NCBI RefSeq assembly: GCF_009848505.1
Contig: NZ_WWDL01000002.1
Coordinates: 62,001-126,000, forward strand
Direction of reading: 5' to 3'
DNA length: 64,000 nt
DNA from: Muricoccus harenae
GTDB taxonomy: Bacteria > Pseudomonadota > Alphaproteobacteria > Acetobacterales > Acetobacteraceae
The notes under the pieces were generated by a model. The model was given only the letters and a program-made list of their open reading frames with translations, did not search any database and was not told the DNA's origin. Shown here piece after piece: positions 50,042-58,371 of the stretch. A program made the translations under genes and the position numbers. How positions within the stretch are numbered: position 1 is the stretch's first letter; each line of letters starts with the position of its first letter.

Positions 50042-51109
50042 TCATGGCGGCAGGATACGCTGGCGCTGCAGGTCGCGGAGCCACCAATCGAGCATGACAG
50101 CCGTATCGATGCAGTCGCCGAAGCCAGCCTGGCGGATCTTGATGGTGCTGAGCAGGGAGGCTGCCTGATCGTCACGGCTGAATGCGAAATCGGCAAACTG
50201 CCAGGAATCGCCGATCAGTTGCCGCAGGCTGTGGGGCTTCAGCCCGTGCCGCCGCACGATGGCCTGCCACACCGGCTCCTTGTCGACCATGATCGCCGGC
50301 AGAGACATGGGATGCGGGGCGCCCTGCTCCATGCCGAAGACGCGTGCGACGACCGGGAACAGCCCGCGCCATGTCATCGTGTCGCCGTTCGTGACATTGA
50401 ATATCTGGTCCCGAGCGGCAGGCGACTGCCCGGCCCAGGCGATGGCCGATGCGAGCAGTCTGGCATCGGTGACCTCGGTCACGCGGTCACCGCGCCCCGG
50501 AAAGACCAGCGGAAGGCCCATGGCGCGGCTGATCGCGGCGTAGGCCCCCATTGCGGCCAGCATGTTCATGGCGCTGCCCAGGGCGAAGCCGACCACCGCC
50601 TGGGGGCGCAGCACGGTCCAGTGCCAGCTCCGGTCCCGCTGTCGCTCGCGGAGGTAGTCCTCCTGCAACCAATAGAAGTTCGGATGGATGTGGCGCGGCT
50701 CGCTTTCCTTACCTGGGATTGGCATCTGGCCGAGATGCACGCCATAGGCCTTCGTGCCCTGCAGCAGCGTGATGTGCCGGAGCGTGCCGCCCGCCGCATC
50801 CAGCGCCTCGACGCAATTCGCCAGCATCGCCCGGTTGGTCTCCATCTGCTCCGTGTCGAGCCATCCGGCACGAAGCTCCGGCTTCTCGAACAGGGCGCTG
50901 TAGACGAGATGGGTGGCGCCAAGGCCGGGCAGAGCGGCGCGGCAAGCGACAGCATCGGTCAGATCCACCGAGAGATGGCGTGCACCTGTCTCCTCCGGCG
51001 GCGCCCGACGGGACAAGCCCACCACTTCCCAGCCTTCGGCGACGTAGCGGTCGAGCGCCGCCCGCCCGACCAGTCCCAGTGCACCCGCGATGACGACCGT
51101 GCCCTTCAC
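50042..51109 (-). CDS. PRISE-like NAD(P)-dependent reductase (progesterone 5-beta-reductase/iridoid synthase fold)
   Basis: 355 aa extended-SDR. The cofactor loop is VVIAGALGLVGRAALDRYVAEGWEVVGLSRR, and the active-site region HPNFYWLQEDYLRERQ has the PRISE pattern: a Tyr in NFYW four to five residues before an acidic pair instead of YxxxK. TLLQGTKAYGVHLG is the second family motif, with the conserved Lys. Plant relatives reduce enone double bonds of steroids or monoterpenes. It lies nine bases after the Bug receptor gene and 91 bases before the Liv binding protein. Its bacterial substrate is unknown. Confidence 0.8.
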   Translation of the reverse strand: MKGTVVIAGALGLVGRAALDRYVAEGWEVVGLSRRAPPEETGARHLSVDLTDAVACRAALPGLGATHLVYSALFEKPELRAGWLDTEQMETNRAMLANCVEALDAAGGTLRHITLLQGTKAYGVHLGQMPIPGKESEPRHIHPNFYWLQEDYLRERQRDRSWHWTVLRPQAVVGFALGSAMNMLAAMGAYAAISRAMGLPLVFPGRGDRVTEVTDARLLASAIAWAGQSPAARDQIFNVTNGDTMTWRGLFPVVARVFGMEQGAPHPMSLPAIMVDKEPVWQAIVRRHGLKPHSLRQLIGDSWQFADFAFSRDDQAASLLSTIKIRQAGFGDCIDTAVMLDWWLRDLQRQRILPP

Positions 51110-51118
51110 CTTCGGACC

Positions 51119-52093
51119 TCAGGCCTTGGCCAACCTGGCAACCAGATCGCGCCAGCGGTCGGCGTCGGCACGTAGATAGGCGGCATAGTCTTGCGGGGTG
51201 CCGCCCCGCACATACTGACCCTCGCTCAGCAGGCGCTGCCGGAGCTCCGGCGCCTCCATGGCCTTCAGTGCCGCCTCGTTCAGCCGCGCGATGGCGGCTG
51301 GAGGGGTGCGTGCCGGCGCGAGCAGGCCGAAATGCGTCTGGCACACCATGTTCGGCCCAAGCTCCGAGAAATTCGGGACGTCGGGGGTCACGGCCAGCCT
51401 CTCGTTTTCCCCGGTCCAGCCGATAATGGTGCCCCGGCCCGAGCGCATGGCGCCGAGTGCCGAGCTGCCCCCCACGACGATCACGTCGAGGGTGCCGGCC
51501 ATCAGGTCGGTCAGCTGCTGTGCATCGCCCCGGTAGCCGATCTCCTGCATCTTGATGCCGAGACCCTCCATCACGACGACGGCGGCGATGTTGTTGAAGC
51601 TGGTCGGGCCGTTCGAGCCATAGTTGAGTTGGCCACCCCGCGACTTCGCGAGAGCAACGAAGCTCGGGATATCGGTGGCGAGCCCCTTTCTCACCACGAC
51701 GGCGAAGGGCAGCGTGGTGACCAGCACGACCGGCGTGAAATCCTCGGCCTTGTAGGAGAGCTTCTCCGGCATCAGCGGGTTCAGCGTCATGGTCGTGCCC
51801 GACGCCATGAGGAGCGTGTGCCCGTCCGGCGCAGCACGAGCCGCGGCATCGGCACCGATGGACGTCTGGGCGCCCGGCTTATTGTCAACGATCACGGGCT
51901 GCCCGAGCAGCGGGCTCATCCGCTCTGCGATCGTGCGGGCTGCGACATCGGTCGCGCCACCTGGCGGGAAGGGCACCACCATGGTCACGGCACGCGTCGG
52001 GAACGGATCGGCGGCCCGGGCTATTGCGGGCATGCCGAGCGCGCCGGCGAAGGCCAGGCCCGAAGTGCTGCGCAGGAAGTGTCTTCTCTGCAT
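51119..52093 (-). CDS. TctC/Bug-type receptor in the catabolic super-operon
   Basis: 324 aa. MQRRHFLRSTSGLAFAGALGMPAIARA is a Tat/Sec-type signal; start at 52093 has GGGAGG seven bases upstream. Family motifs AVTMVVPFPPGGATDVAARTIAERM, VIVDNKPGAQTSIGADAAARAAPDGHTL and LNYGSNGPTSFNNIAAV line the pocket. It sits between the Tyr-phosphatase and PRISE genes in the minus-strand super-operon. A second Bug gene (55858) belongs to the same operon. No TctAB in the window. Confidence 0.92.
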   Translation of the reverse strand: MQRRHFLRSTSGLAFAGALGMPAIARAADPFPTRAVTMVVPFPPGGATDVAARTIAERMSPLLGQPVIVDNKPGAQTSIGADAAARAAPDGHTLLMASGTTMTLNPLMPEKLSYKAEDFTPVVLVTTLPFAVVVRKGLATDIPSFVALAKSRGGQLNYGSNGPTSFNNIAAVVVMEGLGIKMQEIGYRGDAQQLTDLMAGTLDVIVVGGSSALGAMRSGRGTIIGWTGENERLAVTPDVPNFSELGPNMVCQTHFGLLAPARTPPAAIARLNEAALKAMEAPELRQRLLSEGQYVRGGTPQDYAAYLRADADRWRDLVARLAKA

Positions 52094-52139
52094 CGGTGTT
52101 CCTCCCAGGTTGCGGCCGTTGGACCCGGCCGTTCGAGCG

Positions 52140-52919
52140 TTACTCCAGCAGGGCGTCACGCAGCGCGGCGAGCCGCGCCCCATCGAAGCCCAGCGCCCCG
52201 GCGAGGAAATCCTCCTCCGTGGCATAGCCGGTCATGGCGATTTCCAGGGCGCTCTCCAGCAGGCGCTGGTGCGCGCGGTTGAGCGTCTCCGCGACCTCGG
52301 GGGGCGTGCCTTCGGGCAGAGCGTGCTCGCGCCGCCAGAAGCGGTTCGTCGCGAGGTAATCTGTGACGATCTCATCCCGCTCGACGCCTAGGGCCAGGAG
52401 CAGGAGCGCTGTGCCAAAGCCGGTCCGGTCCTTGCCCGCCGTGCAGTGGAAGGCGAGGGGGCGCCGTGCCGGGTCCGCGATCAGCTCCAGCAGGGCACGG
52501 AATCGCGGCAGCTTCTCCGAGGCATAAGCGGCATAGGCTTGGCCGAGCAGCGTGAGCACGTCCTCGCCGGTGGCGCGACCCGTTGCGAGGATTTCGCGCA
52601 GTGAGCCACCCACCAGGGGCTCGACCGGCAGCGCCAGGACCTCGGGTGCCGGATTCGGCAGGCGGGTGGGGGCGCGGCGGCTCTCCTCCACCCCGCGGAG
52701 GTCAACGATGCTGCGCAGGCCCAATGCGCCGAGGGTGACGAGGTCCTCCTCGGTCAGCGAGGCAAGGGAGGCGGCGCGGAAGACCTGACCGAAGCGCAGG
52801 CGCCGGCCACCATGGCCGCGATAGCCGCCGAGGTCGCGCATGTTGGTGCAGCCGGCCAGGGCGATGCGGCGCGGCAGCCCGTCCGTCAGCTCGTCAAGCA
52901 TCGCGGCCTGCATCGTCAC
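52140..52919 (-). CDS. Tyrosine-protein-phosphatase-family protein (Y_phosphatase3 type)
   Basis: 259 aa. The P-loop HCTAGKDRTGFG at about 175-186 is the Cys-x5-Arg active site of tyrosine phosphatases, and GCTNMRDLGGYRGHGGRRLRFGQVFRAASLASLTEEDL is the family N-terminal motif seen in bacterial MptpB/PtpB-like enzymes that dephosphorylate phospho-amino acids or phosphoinositides. It overlaps the ECH gene start by four bases. A phosphatase within an acyl-CoA catabolic operon is unusual: it may act on a small phosphorylated intermediate or on protein. Role unknown. Confidence 0.85.
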   Translation of the reverse strand: MTMQAAMLDELTDGLPRRIALAGCTNMRDLGGYRGHGGRRLRFGQVFRAASLASLTEEDLVTLGALGLRSIVDLRGVEESRRAPTRLPNPAPEVLALPVEPLVGGSLREILATGRATGEDVLTLLGQAYAAYASEKLPRFRALLELIADPARRPLAFHCTAGKDRTGFGTALLLLALGVERDEIVTDYLATNRFWRREHALPEGTPPEVAETLNRAHQRLLESALEIAMTGYATEEDFLAGALGFDGARLAALRDALLE

Positions 52920-53710
52920 CGCCCCTCGAAGACCGGCTTGCGCTTGTCGAACCAGGCGTTGACCGCCTCCTCATGGTCGCGCGTGTTATGTGCCAAGGCT
53001 TGGTAGGCCGCCGAAAGCTCGAGCAGCGAGGAGAGCCGCATATGCTGGCCCTCGCGCAGCAGGCGCTTGGTCATGCGCAGCGCCTGGGGCGGGTTGCGCG
53101 CGATGCGGCCCGCCAGCGACTGAGCCGCATCCATCAGCTCTCCATCGGGCACGACGCGGGAGATGAGGCCGCAGGCCAGGGCCGCCTGCGCATCGAGCCG
53201 GTCCCCTGTGAAGGCCATCTGGGCCGCCATGGACTGCCCGACGGCGCGCGGCAGCAGCCAGGCGCCGCCATCTCCCGGCACGATGCCGACGCTGACGAAG
53301 CTCTCGGCATAGGAGGAGCTTTCGCCGCCGATCCGGATATCGCACATGCAGGCCAGGTCCAGCCCCGCCCCGATGGCCGGCCCGTTCACCGCGGCGATGG
53401 TCGGCACGTCCAGCTCGTAGAGGGCGAGGGGGATCTTCTGAATCCCGCGGCGGTAGCTGTCCCGGATGTCGGCGGGCTTCATGCCGAACCGTTCCCGCAT
53501 CGCCTTCAGGTCGCCGCCCGCCGAAAAGGCGCTGCCGGCGCCGGTCAGAATCACCGCGCGCACGTCCTTCTCGGCTGCGATGCGGGCGCAGGCCTCGGTG
53601 AAGGCCTCCGTGCTGCCGCCCTCGATGGACAGGGCGTTGCGCCGCTCGGGCGCGTTCATGGTCAGGGTGACGACGGGGCCGTCACGCTCGAAGAGAAGGA
53701 AGTCGCTCAT
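52916..53710 (-). CDS. Enoyl-CoA hydratase/isomerase-family protein
   Basis: 264 aa crotonase-fold protein. GSAFSAGGDLKAMRERF and PTIAAVNGPAIGAGLDLACMCDIRIGGE make the oxyanion hole, and AESFVSVGIVPGDGGAWLLPRAVG has Glu in the first catalytic position and Asp at the position where many isomerases have it (PGDGG), which favours an isomerase or 1,2-epoxyphenylacetyl isomerase-like activity over simple hydration. Overlaps the phosphatase and ACAD neighbours. Acts on the CoA ester produced by the ACAD pair in the operon. Confidence 0.9.
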   Translation of the reverse strand: MSDFLLFERDGPVVTLTMNAPERRNALSIEGGSTEAFTEACARIAAEKDVRAVILTGAGSAFSAGGDLKAMRERFGMKPADIRDSYRRGIQKIPLALYELDVPTIAAVNGPAIGAGLDLACMCDIRIGGESSSYAESFVSVGIVPGDGGAWLLPRAVGQSMAAQMAFTGDRLDAQAALACGLISRVVPDGELMDAAQSLAGRIARNPPQALRMTKRLLREGQHMRLSSLLELSAAYQALAHNTRDHEEAVNAWFDKRKPVFEGR

Positions 53711-54708
53711 GGGGTCGCCTCCGGCGCTACAGGGCCCAGATGCGCACGCACAAAGGCCAGTGTTTCAGTCGCATCGCCCGCCAGGTAGTGCCGGCCGAGC
53801 CAGGCAGCCCAATGTGCCTCGCCACCGAAGCGCATCCGCCCGATCCTGAGGAGGCTCGTCAGGAGATGCAGATCCAATTCCTCGGTGATGCCCATGGCGC
53901 CATGCACCGCATGGGCGATGACAGCAGCACGAACCGAGGCTTCGCCAATACGCAGCTTCGCCGCCGCGATGCGGGCGGGGTTTAATCCGGCAATGCCCTC
54001 GCCATCGGGTACGGAGGCAAGCTGGGCCGCCATGCGGCTGGCGAAGACGTCCTCGGTCAGCACGCTGAGCTGTTGCTGGACCGCCTGGAAGGCAGCGATG
54101 GGCCGGCCGAATTGCTGGCGGTCCCGGGCGTGGCGCACCGTGTCCTCCAGTATGCGCTCCATGGCGCCCGCCATGATGGCGGCTTCCGACCAGGCACCGG
54201 CGGCCAGGACGTCGGCGGCGGGAAGGGGACGCCCGGCGTGGTTGGGCCAGCGCAGGACATTGGCGAGGGGAGAACTGGCGTCGGCATCAGGCGTGGCGTC
54301 GGCGATGGGCAGAAGCACCGCCGCGCTGCCGCGCGACAGCAGAACCCAGTCGGCATGGCATCCTGGGGGCAGCCGCGCCGCGCTATCGCCAGCCGGCTCT
54401 CCCAGGGCGATGGCGCCTTCGGGGGCCGCCTCGCCCGCGGCGGCCAGGGCGGCGCGGGCCAACATGGTGTCGCCGATGGGCAGCGGCACGGCGAAGCGGC
54501 CCGCCGCTAACAACAGGGGCAGTGCCTCGGCCGGCCCCAGCCCGGCGCCGCCCGTATCCTCGGGCATCAATGCGTCGAGGAAGCCCGATGCCTCGATCTC
54601 GCCCCAGAGCAGGGTCGGCGAACCGCCGGCGCGGATGGCGCGCACCGCCTCGGAGGTCGCGTGGCGGGTGAAGAGCTCCTCGGCGGAGCGGACCAGCAGC
54701 CCGTCCAT
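53707..54708 (-). CDS. Acyl-CoA dehydrogenase subunit, short form without catalytic motif
   Basis: 333 aa from the ATG at 54708, which shares one base with the preceding ACAD stop. C-terminal helices match ACADs: GRPIAAFQAVQQQLSVLTEDVFASRMAAQLA and AHAVHGAMGITEELDLHLL. The middle beta domain is abbreviated and the YEGT Glu motif is replaced by RIGRMRFGGEAHW. Such short, base-less subunits pair with a catalytic ACAD to form alpha2-beta2 FadE complexes in steroid and isoprenoid degradation. It overlaps the ECH start by four bases. Long frames running upstream belong to other genes. Confidence 0.85.
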   Translation of the reverse strand: MDGLLVRSAEELFTRHATSEAVRAIRAGGSPTLLWGEIEASGFLDALMPEDTGGAGLGPAEALPLLLAAGRFAVPLPIGDTMLARAALAAAGEAAPEGAIALGEPAGDSAARLPPGCHADWVLLSRGSAAVLLPIADATPDADASSPLANVLRWPNHAGRPLPAADVLAAGAWSEAAIMAGAMERILEDTVRHARDRQQFGRPIAAFQAVQQQLSVLTEDVFASRMAAQLASVPDGEGIAGLNPARIAAAKLRIGEASVRAAVIAHAVHGAMGITEELDLHLLTSLLRIGRMRFGGEAHWAAWLGRHYLAGDATETLAFVRAHLGPVAPEATP

Positions 54709-55853
54709 CAGCGCAACCCCATGCCGCGGGCGATCATGCCGCGCAGGATTTCCCGCGTGCCGCCCCGTAGCGAAAACGATGGCGCCATGGCAGCCGTATA
54801 GGCCAGGGCGCGCATCAGCGGCCCGGGTGCCAGATGGCCAGGCGAGGCCAGGATATTGGCGATTGCCGTCGGGATCAGCTGCTCGAACTCCGTGCCGAGG
54901 TCCTTGACCAGCGCTGCCTCGACGACCGGGCTCTCGCCCTCGACCAGCCGGCTGGTAACGGCGACCGACATGGCGCGCAGCACGGCCAGATGCGCGATCA
55001 ACCGCCCAAGAAGCGCTTCGGCCGCGGTGTCCGCGCCCGCCTCGCGCAGCCATTGCGCCCAGCAATCCAGCAGCACGGCGGAGGAGAGAACGCGCTCCGG
55101 CCCACTGCGCTCGAATGCCAGCTCGGCATTCACCTGCATCCAGCCGGAGCCTTCCTCCCCTATCAGGGCGTCGGCGGGGAGCATGACATCCTCGAACACC
55201 ACTTCTGAGAAGTGCGCGTCCCCGGCCAGATCCCGGATTGGGCTGATGCGGATGCCCGGCGCCTGCAGGCCGACGATGACCTGCGACAGGCCCTTGTGCC
55301 GGTCCTGGGGCGTGCCGGAGGTGCGGACCAGCGCGATCATGTATTGCGAGCGATGCGCGTTGGTCGTCCAGATCTTCGCACCGTTCAGCCGCCAGCCATC
55401 GCCCTCGCGCACCGCACGCGTCGTGACGCTGGCGAGATCGGAACCGGTATTGGGCTCGCTCATGCCGATGCAGAAGAAGGCCTCGGCGCGGCAGATGCGC
55501 GGCAGGTAGAAGCACCGCTGCGCCTCGGTGCCGAAGCGGTGGATCAGTGGGCCGCTCTGCCGGTCCGCGATCCAGTGGGCGGAGACCGGGGCGCCGGCGG
55601 CCAGAAGCTCCTCGGCCAGCACATAGCGGGCGAAGGGGCCGCGCCCGGCGCCGCCATATTCCTTGGGAAAGGTCAGGCCCAGCCAGCCCCGCTCGGCCAG
55701 CTTCCGGCTGAACTCCGCATCGAAGCCCATCCAGGATCGTGCGCGTCGCTCGGGCGGGATGGAAGGCACGGTCCCGCGCAGGAAGTCGCGGATCTCCGGG
55801 CGCAGGGCCTCGTCCTCTGGCGGTATGGCGGCGAGGGGGAGGGTACCGATCAT
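54708..55853 (-). CDS. Acyl-CoA dehydrogenase, catalytic partner
   Basis: 381 aa. FAD motif CIGMSEPNTGSDLASVTTRAV near residue 125 and INELAFERSGPERVLS-type helix (NAELAFERSGPERV at about 240), where the Glu would sit in the position used by isovaleryl-CoA and long-chain ACADs. The C-terminal motif is SLRGGTREILRGMIARG, so the usual YEGT Glu is Gly. With the short subunit at 53707 it likely forms a heteromeric ACAD. Four bases separate it from the Bug gene upstream in the operon. Confidence 0.88.
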   Translation of the reverse strand: MIGTLPLAAIPPEDEALRPEIRDFLRGTVPSIPPERRARSWMGFDAEFSRKLAERGWLGLTFPKEYGGAGRGPFARYVLAEELLAAGAPVSAHWIADRQSGPLIHRFGTEAQRCFYLPRICRAEAFFCIGMSEPNTGSDLASVTTRAVREGDGWRLNGAKIWTTNAHRSQYMIALVRTSGTPQDRHKGLSQVIVGLQAPGIRISPIRDLAGDAHFSEVVFEDVMLPADALIGEEGSGWMQVNAELAFERSGPERVLSSAVLLDCWAQWLREAGADTAAEALLGRLIAHLAVLRAMSVAVTSRLVEGESPVVEAALVKDLGTEFEQLIPTAIANILASPGHLAPGPLMRALAYTAAMAPSFSLRGGTREILRGMIARGMGLR

Positions 55854-55857
55854 GCGC

Positions 55858-56835
55858 TCAGTCCAGCTTCACGCCGTTCTCGGCGATCACGCGGCCCCAG
55901 CGCACGGTTTCGTCGCGCAGGATGCGCCCGTACTCATCGGGGGTGGAGCCGAGCGGCTCGGTACCCTGCTCGGCGAGCTTCGCCAGCACGGCCAGGTCGG
56001 CCAGCGCCTCCATGGCCGCGGCATTCAGCCGGTCGATGACGGCGCGCGGCGTCCGGGCCGGTACCATGATGCCCTGCCAGGCGCCCGCCTCGAAGCCGGG
56101 GATCAGCGTCTCGGCAATGGTTGGCACATCCGGCAGCGGGGCAAGGCGCTTGGAGCTGGTAACCGCAAGGGCGCGCAGCTTGCCTTCGCGGATCAGCGGC
56201 AGGGCGGAATTCACCGTGTCGGTCACGAACTGCACCTGGCCGGATATCGCGTCGATCAGCGCCGGCGCGCTGCCGCGATAGGGCACATGCACCGCCTCCA
56301 GCCTCTGCGAGCGCAGCAGCATGACGGCGGTGAGATGCGTGACATTGCCGGTCCCCGAGGAACCATAGGACAGCGCATTGGGCCGAGCCCGCAGATGCTC
56401 GACGAAGCCCCTGACGTCCCGGACGGGCACGGAGGGGTTCACCGCCAGTACCATTGGGATCGTCGCGGTCTGCACCACCGGCGCTAGGTCGCGCTGCGCG
56501 TCATAGGGGAGCTTGGCGTAGATCGCCGGGCTCAAGGCGATAGAGGAGGTGTTGTAGAGCACCGTGTAACCATCTGCCTCGGCCTTCGCGACGGCGTCAT
56601 TGCCGATATTGCCGTTTGCGCCGGGGCGGTTCTCGATGATGAGCGGCTGACCCAGCGTGCGGGACATGCGTTCTGCCAGCACGCGGGCGACGATGTCGGT
56701 GGGGCCGCCGGGCGGGAAGGGAATGATGAGGCGGATGGGCCGAACGGGCCAGGGCGCCGCCTGGGCGAATGCAGCGGGTGCGGCCGCGAGGGAGGTGAGG
56801 GTCCCCAGCAGCATGCGACGATCCAGGATGCTCAT
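55858..56835 (-). CDS. TctC/Bug-type receptor
   Basis: 325 aa. MSILDRRMLLGTLTSLAAAPAAFAQ is a signal peptide with RR motif, followed by WPVRPIRLIIPFPPGGPTDIVARVLAERM and IIENRPGANGNIGNDAVAKAEADGY. SYGSSGTGNVTHLTAV and VPYRGSAPALIDAISGQVQ are the later pocket motifs. It overlaps the CaiB-type gene stop by four bases. Likely collects the acid activated by the neighbouring CoA-transferase. No membrane partners are in the window. Confidence 0.92.
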   Translation of the reverse strand: MSILDRRMLLGTLTSLAAAPAAFAQAAPWPVRPIRLIIPFPPGGPTDIVARVLAERMSRTLGQPLIIENRPGANGNIGNDAVAKAEADGYTVLYNTSSIALSPAIYAKLPYDAQRDLAPVVQTATIPMVLAVNPSVPVRDVRGFVEHLRARPNALSYGSSGTGNVTHLTAVMLLRSQRLEAVHVPYRGSAPALIDAISGQVQFVTDTVNSALPLIREGKLRALAVTSSKRLAPLPDVPTIAETLIPGFEAGAWQGIMVPARTPRAVIDRLNAAAMEALADLAVLAKLAEQGTEPLGSTPDEYGRILRDETVRWGRVIAENGVKLD

Positions 56836-58127
56836 GCTGCCGGCTCCTTTGTCTCGTCCCGTCCGTGCGGATCGGCCATCGCGACCACCCCGGCCGCGAG
56901 CAGCCGGTCGATCTCGTCTGCGGCAAGACCCAGTTCCGCCGCCAGCACCGCGCGCGTGTCCTGGCCGAGCCGCGGCGGCGCGAGGCGGTAGGAGGCGGGG
57001 CTGCGCGAAAGCCGCGCGGGGAAGGCGATCACCTGCACATTGGTGCCATCGTCCCGCCGCATCACGCGCAGCATCTCCCGCGCGACAATCTGTGGATCCT
57101 CGAGCACCTGGTCCACCGAGTTGATCGGCCCGCCCGGCACGCCCGCCTTCTCCATTGCCGCAAGCAAGTCGGCCGCACGCCACGGCGCGATGGAGCGCGC
57201 AAGCTCGACCTCCAGGCTGCGGCGGTCCCTGTTCCGGCCGGCATTGGTGCCGAAGCGCGGATCCGTCGCCAGGTCATCCCGGCCAAGCAGGCTACAGAGC
57301 GCGCGGAACTGGCTGTCGCTGCCGCAGGCAACCAGGATGTAGTCGTCGCTCGCCGCGAAGTCGCGATAGGGCACCACATTGGGATGCGCATTGCCGAGCC
57401 GGCGCGGCACGGCGCCCCCGACCAGGTAGTTCATCGCCTGGTTCACCAGCAGCGCCACCTGGCTGTCGAGAAGCGCACAGTCGATATGCTGCCCCTCGCC
57501 GCTGCGGCTGCGGTGGTTCAGCGCGGCCAGGATCGAAACCGTGGCATAGAGGCCGGTGAACAGGTCGCTGACCGGAAGGCCCACCTTCATCGGCCCTTCG
57601 CCCGGCTCGCCTTCCGGGCGGCCGGTGATGCTCATCAGCCCGCTCATGCCCTGGATTAGAAAGTCGTAGCCACCGCGTGCCGCATAGGGGCCGGTCTGCC
57701 CGAAGCCGGTAATTGAGCAGTAGATCAGCCGCGGATGGGCAGCGAGCAGGGAGGCCGCGTCCAGCCCGTATCTTGCGAGGCCGCCGGTGCGGAAGTTCTC
57801 CACAAGGATATCGGCATCCGCGGCCAGCCGGCGCACCAGCGCCGCGCCTTCTGGTCGGGAGAAGTCGATGGCGACCGAGCGCTTGTTGCGGTTGGCGCAG
57901 AAATAATAGGCGGCGTCCGGCCGGGCCGACCCGTCCTCGAGGAAGGGCGGGCCCCAGCCGCGGGTGTCGTCGCCATTTCCGGGCTGCTCGATCTTCAGCA
58001 CTTCCGCACCGAGATCGCCGAGGATCTGCGTTGCCCACGGTGCAGCCAGCACGCGCGACAGGTCGAGCACCTTCAGCCCCGATAGGGAGCCCGCCTGCGC
58101 AGGGTCCGGAGGAAACGCCCCGGTCAC
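56832..58127 (-). CDS. CaiB/BaiF-family CoA-transferase
   Basis: 431 aa class III CoA-transferase. LSGLKVLDLSRVLAAPWATQILGDLGAEVLKIEQP opens the chain, CANRNKRSVAIDF follows, and Asp188 in GLPVSDLFTG matches the catalytic aspartate of formyl-CoA transferase. It moves CoA from a thioester donor to the imported acid, the entry step of the operon that runs minus-strand to 43248. It is the first gene and is divergent from an IclR regulator at 58372; operator-like palindromes fill the 244-base spacer. Confidence 0.92.
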   Translation of the reverse strand: MTGAFPPDPAQAGSLSGLKVLDLSRVLAAPWATQILGDLGAEVLKIEQPGNGDDTRGWGPPFLEDGSARPDAAYYFCANRNKRSVAIDFSRPEGAALVRRLAADADILVENFRTGGLARYGLDAASLLAAHPRLIYCSITGFGQTGPYAARGGYDFLIQGMSGLMSITGRPEGEPGEGPMKVGLPVSDLFTGLYATVSILAALNHRSRSGEGQHIDCALLDSQVALLVNQAMNYLVGGAVPRRLGNAHPNVVPYRDFAASDDYILVACGSDSQFRALCSLLGRDDLATDPRFGTNAGRNRDRRSLEVELARSIAPWRAADLLAAMEKAGVPGGPINSVDQVLEDPQIVAREMLRVMRRDDGTNVQVIAFPARLSRSPASYRLAPPRLGQDTRAVLAAELGLAADEIDRLLAAGVVAMADPHGRDETKEPAA

Positions 58128-58269
58128 GTCTGACGGGCGCAGAGCGGCGCCATCAGGGCAGATGCAGTCATTCCGCCGCCTCCTCCAACCTGCTCGGCCT
58201 GGCCTGCCCTGTTGTTCTGGCCGCCAATCCGCTCTGGACGTCGATCCATTCGGACCGTATTGCTTGGAC

Positions 58270-58301
58270 GCAATTTCAACTCATGAAATTGCATTTCAAC
58301 T
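58270..58301. promoter_or_regulatory. Palindromes and 20-base direct repeat, probable IclR operator
   Basis: GCAATTTC (58270-58277) pairs with GAAATTGC (58285-58292), and an overlapping palindrome TGAAAT-TGC-ATTTCA occupies 58284-58298. The octamer ATTTCAAC recurs at 58273-58280 and 58293-58300, exactly 20 bases apart, about two helical turns. This A+T island in GC-rich DNA lies between the CoA-transferase and the IclR gene and resembles IclR-family TGAAAT/ATTTCA sites. Binding by the 58372 product is inferred. Confidence 0.65.
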
Positions 58302-58371
58302 ACACTGTGGCATGGGACTCCGTGGATGAGAACCCGGAAATCGCGTCCACAATCGAAAGAGACAGCGCGCC

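Noticed and set aside
49562-51175. 537-codon plus-strand frame opposite the Liv binding protein and PRISE gene
   Set aside because: It bridges two minus-strand genes plus their spacer; no domain or ribosome binding site.
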